A stretch of DNA of 64,000 nucleotides from Edolisoma coerulescens (lineage: Eukaryota; Chordata; Aves; Passeriformes; Campephagidae): contig VWZW01004624.1 in NCBI GenBank assembly GCA_013397115.1, positions 1,948,974 through 2,012,973 of the forward strand, written 5' to 3'. A program made the position numbers and the translations under genes. Of the stretch, positions 63,881-64,000 are shown piece after piece. The first letter of the stretch is position 1. The number at the start of each line of letters is the position of its first letter. Below the pieces are notes generated by a model that worked only from the letters and a program-made list of their open reading frames with translations, did no database searches and was not told where the DNA came from.

Positions 63881-64000
63881 TTTTTAAACCTGTTATCCCC
63901 ACCACATGCCACCTCCCCCCTCAGCAGGGGCCTTGGTCATGAGAAATTACTGTGCTACCTCGTGCCCATAAGAAATTGTAGGGCCTGGTGTTCGAGTTAT
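63881..64000. other. Non-coding end of window
   Basis: Nothing recognisable is seen. The sequence is slightly richer in C than the preceding region, and any feature here would run past the window edge. Confidence 0.5.

Noticed and set aside
1..64000. CRISPR array, operon, riboswitch or other prokaryotic system
   Set aside because: There are no regularly spaced repeats, no dense same-strand coding and no ribosome-binding pattern; the repeats present are avian retroelements.

Overview
The window is AT-rich vertebrate nuclear DNA in which I could support no gene. It is most likely bird, probably a neoavian or passerine genome. The evidence is its interspersed repeats. There are four fragments of the avian LINE family CR1, two pieces of the widespread avian ERVL-type LTR (one ending in the inverted 'gtggtttaacccc' terminus), and two further LTRs that look like solo LTRs. 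I recognised no SINE of mammalian type, no bacterial gene structure, no tRNA or rRNA gene and no known microRNA precursor. Repeat families were recognised from memory, not by a search.

Layout. 1-18270 is unique AT-rich sequence with one short CR1 tail (3147-3204, minus), A/C-rich and A-only tracts, an AT palindrome near 4761-4800 and GC-richer patches near 2740-3010 and 13920-14110. 18274-18582 is the best-resolved locus: a 272-bp solo LTR bounded by a perfect 6-bp target-site duplication, which seems to have landed inside an older ERVL LTR relic. 18583-34350 is unique sequence carrying a CR1 tail (about 23226-23310, minus) and a longer CR1 fragment (25085-25425, plus). 34357-34791 is a probable antisense solo LTR with a 5-bp duplication; the longest open frame of the window (34134-34769, 211 codons) lies mostly over it and is not a gene. 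34800-52130 is unique sequence with homopolymer tracts and a perfect 19-bp tandem duplication at 50185-50222. 52133-52966 holds another CR1 3' end (plus) and an antisense ERVL LTR fragment. 52967-64000 is unique sequence again.

Interpretation. Sixty-four kilobases without a recognisable exon, in AT-rich sequence with a low repeat load, fit either a large intron or an intergenic desert. The plus strand looks richer in A than T and in C than G across many stretches, which would fit intronic DNA of a gene read from the minus strand; this was judged by eye. Several AT-rich blocks with clustered homeodomain, SOX/POU, FOX or TCF-like words could be conserved non-coding elements, but only a multi-species alignment can show that. 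I found no convincing undescribed gene system here.
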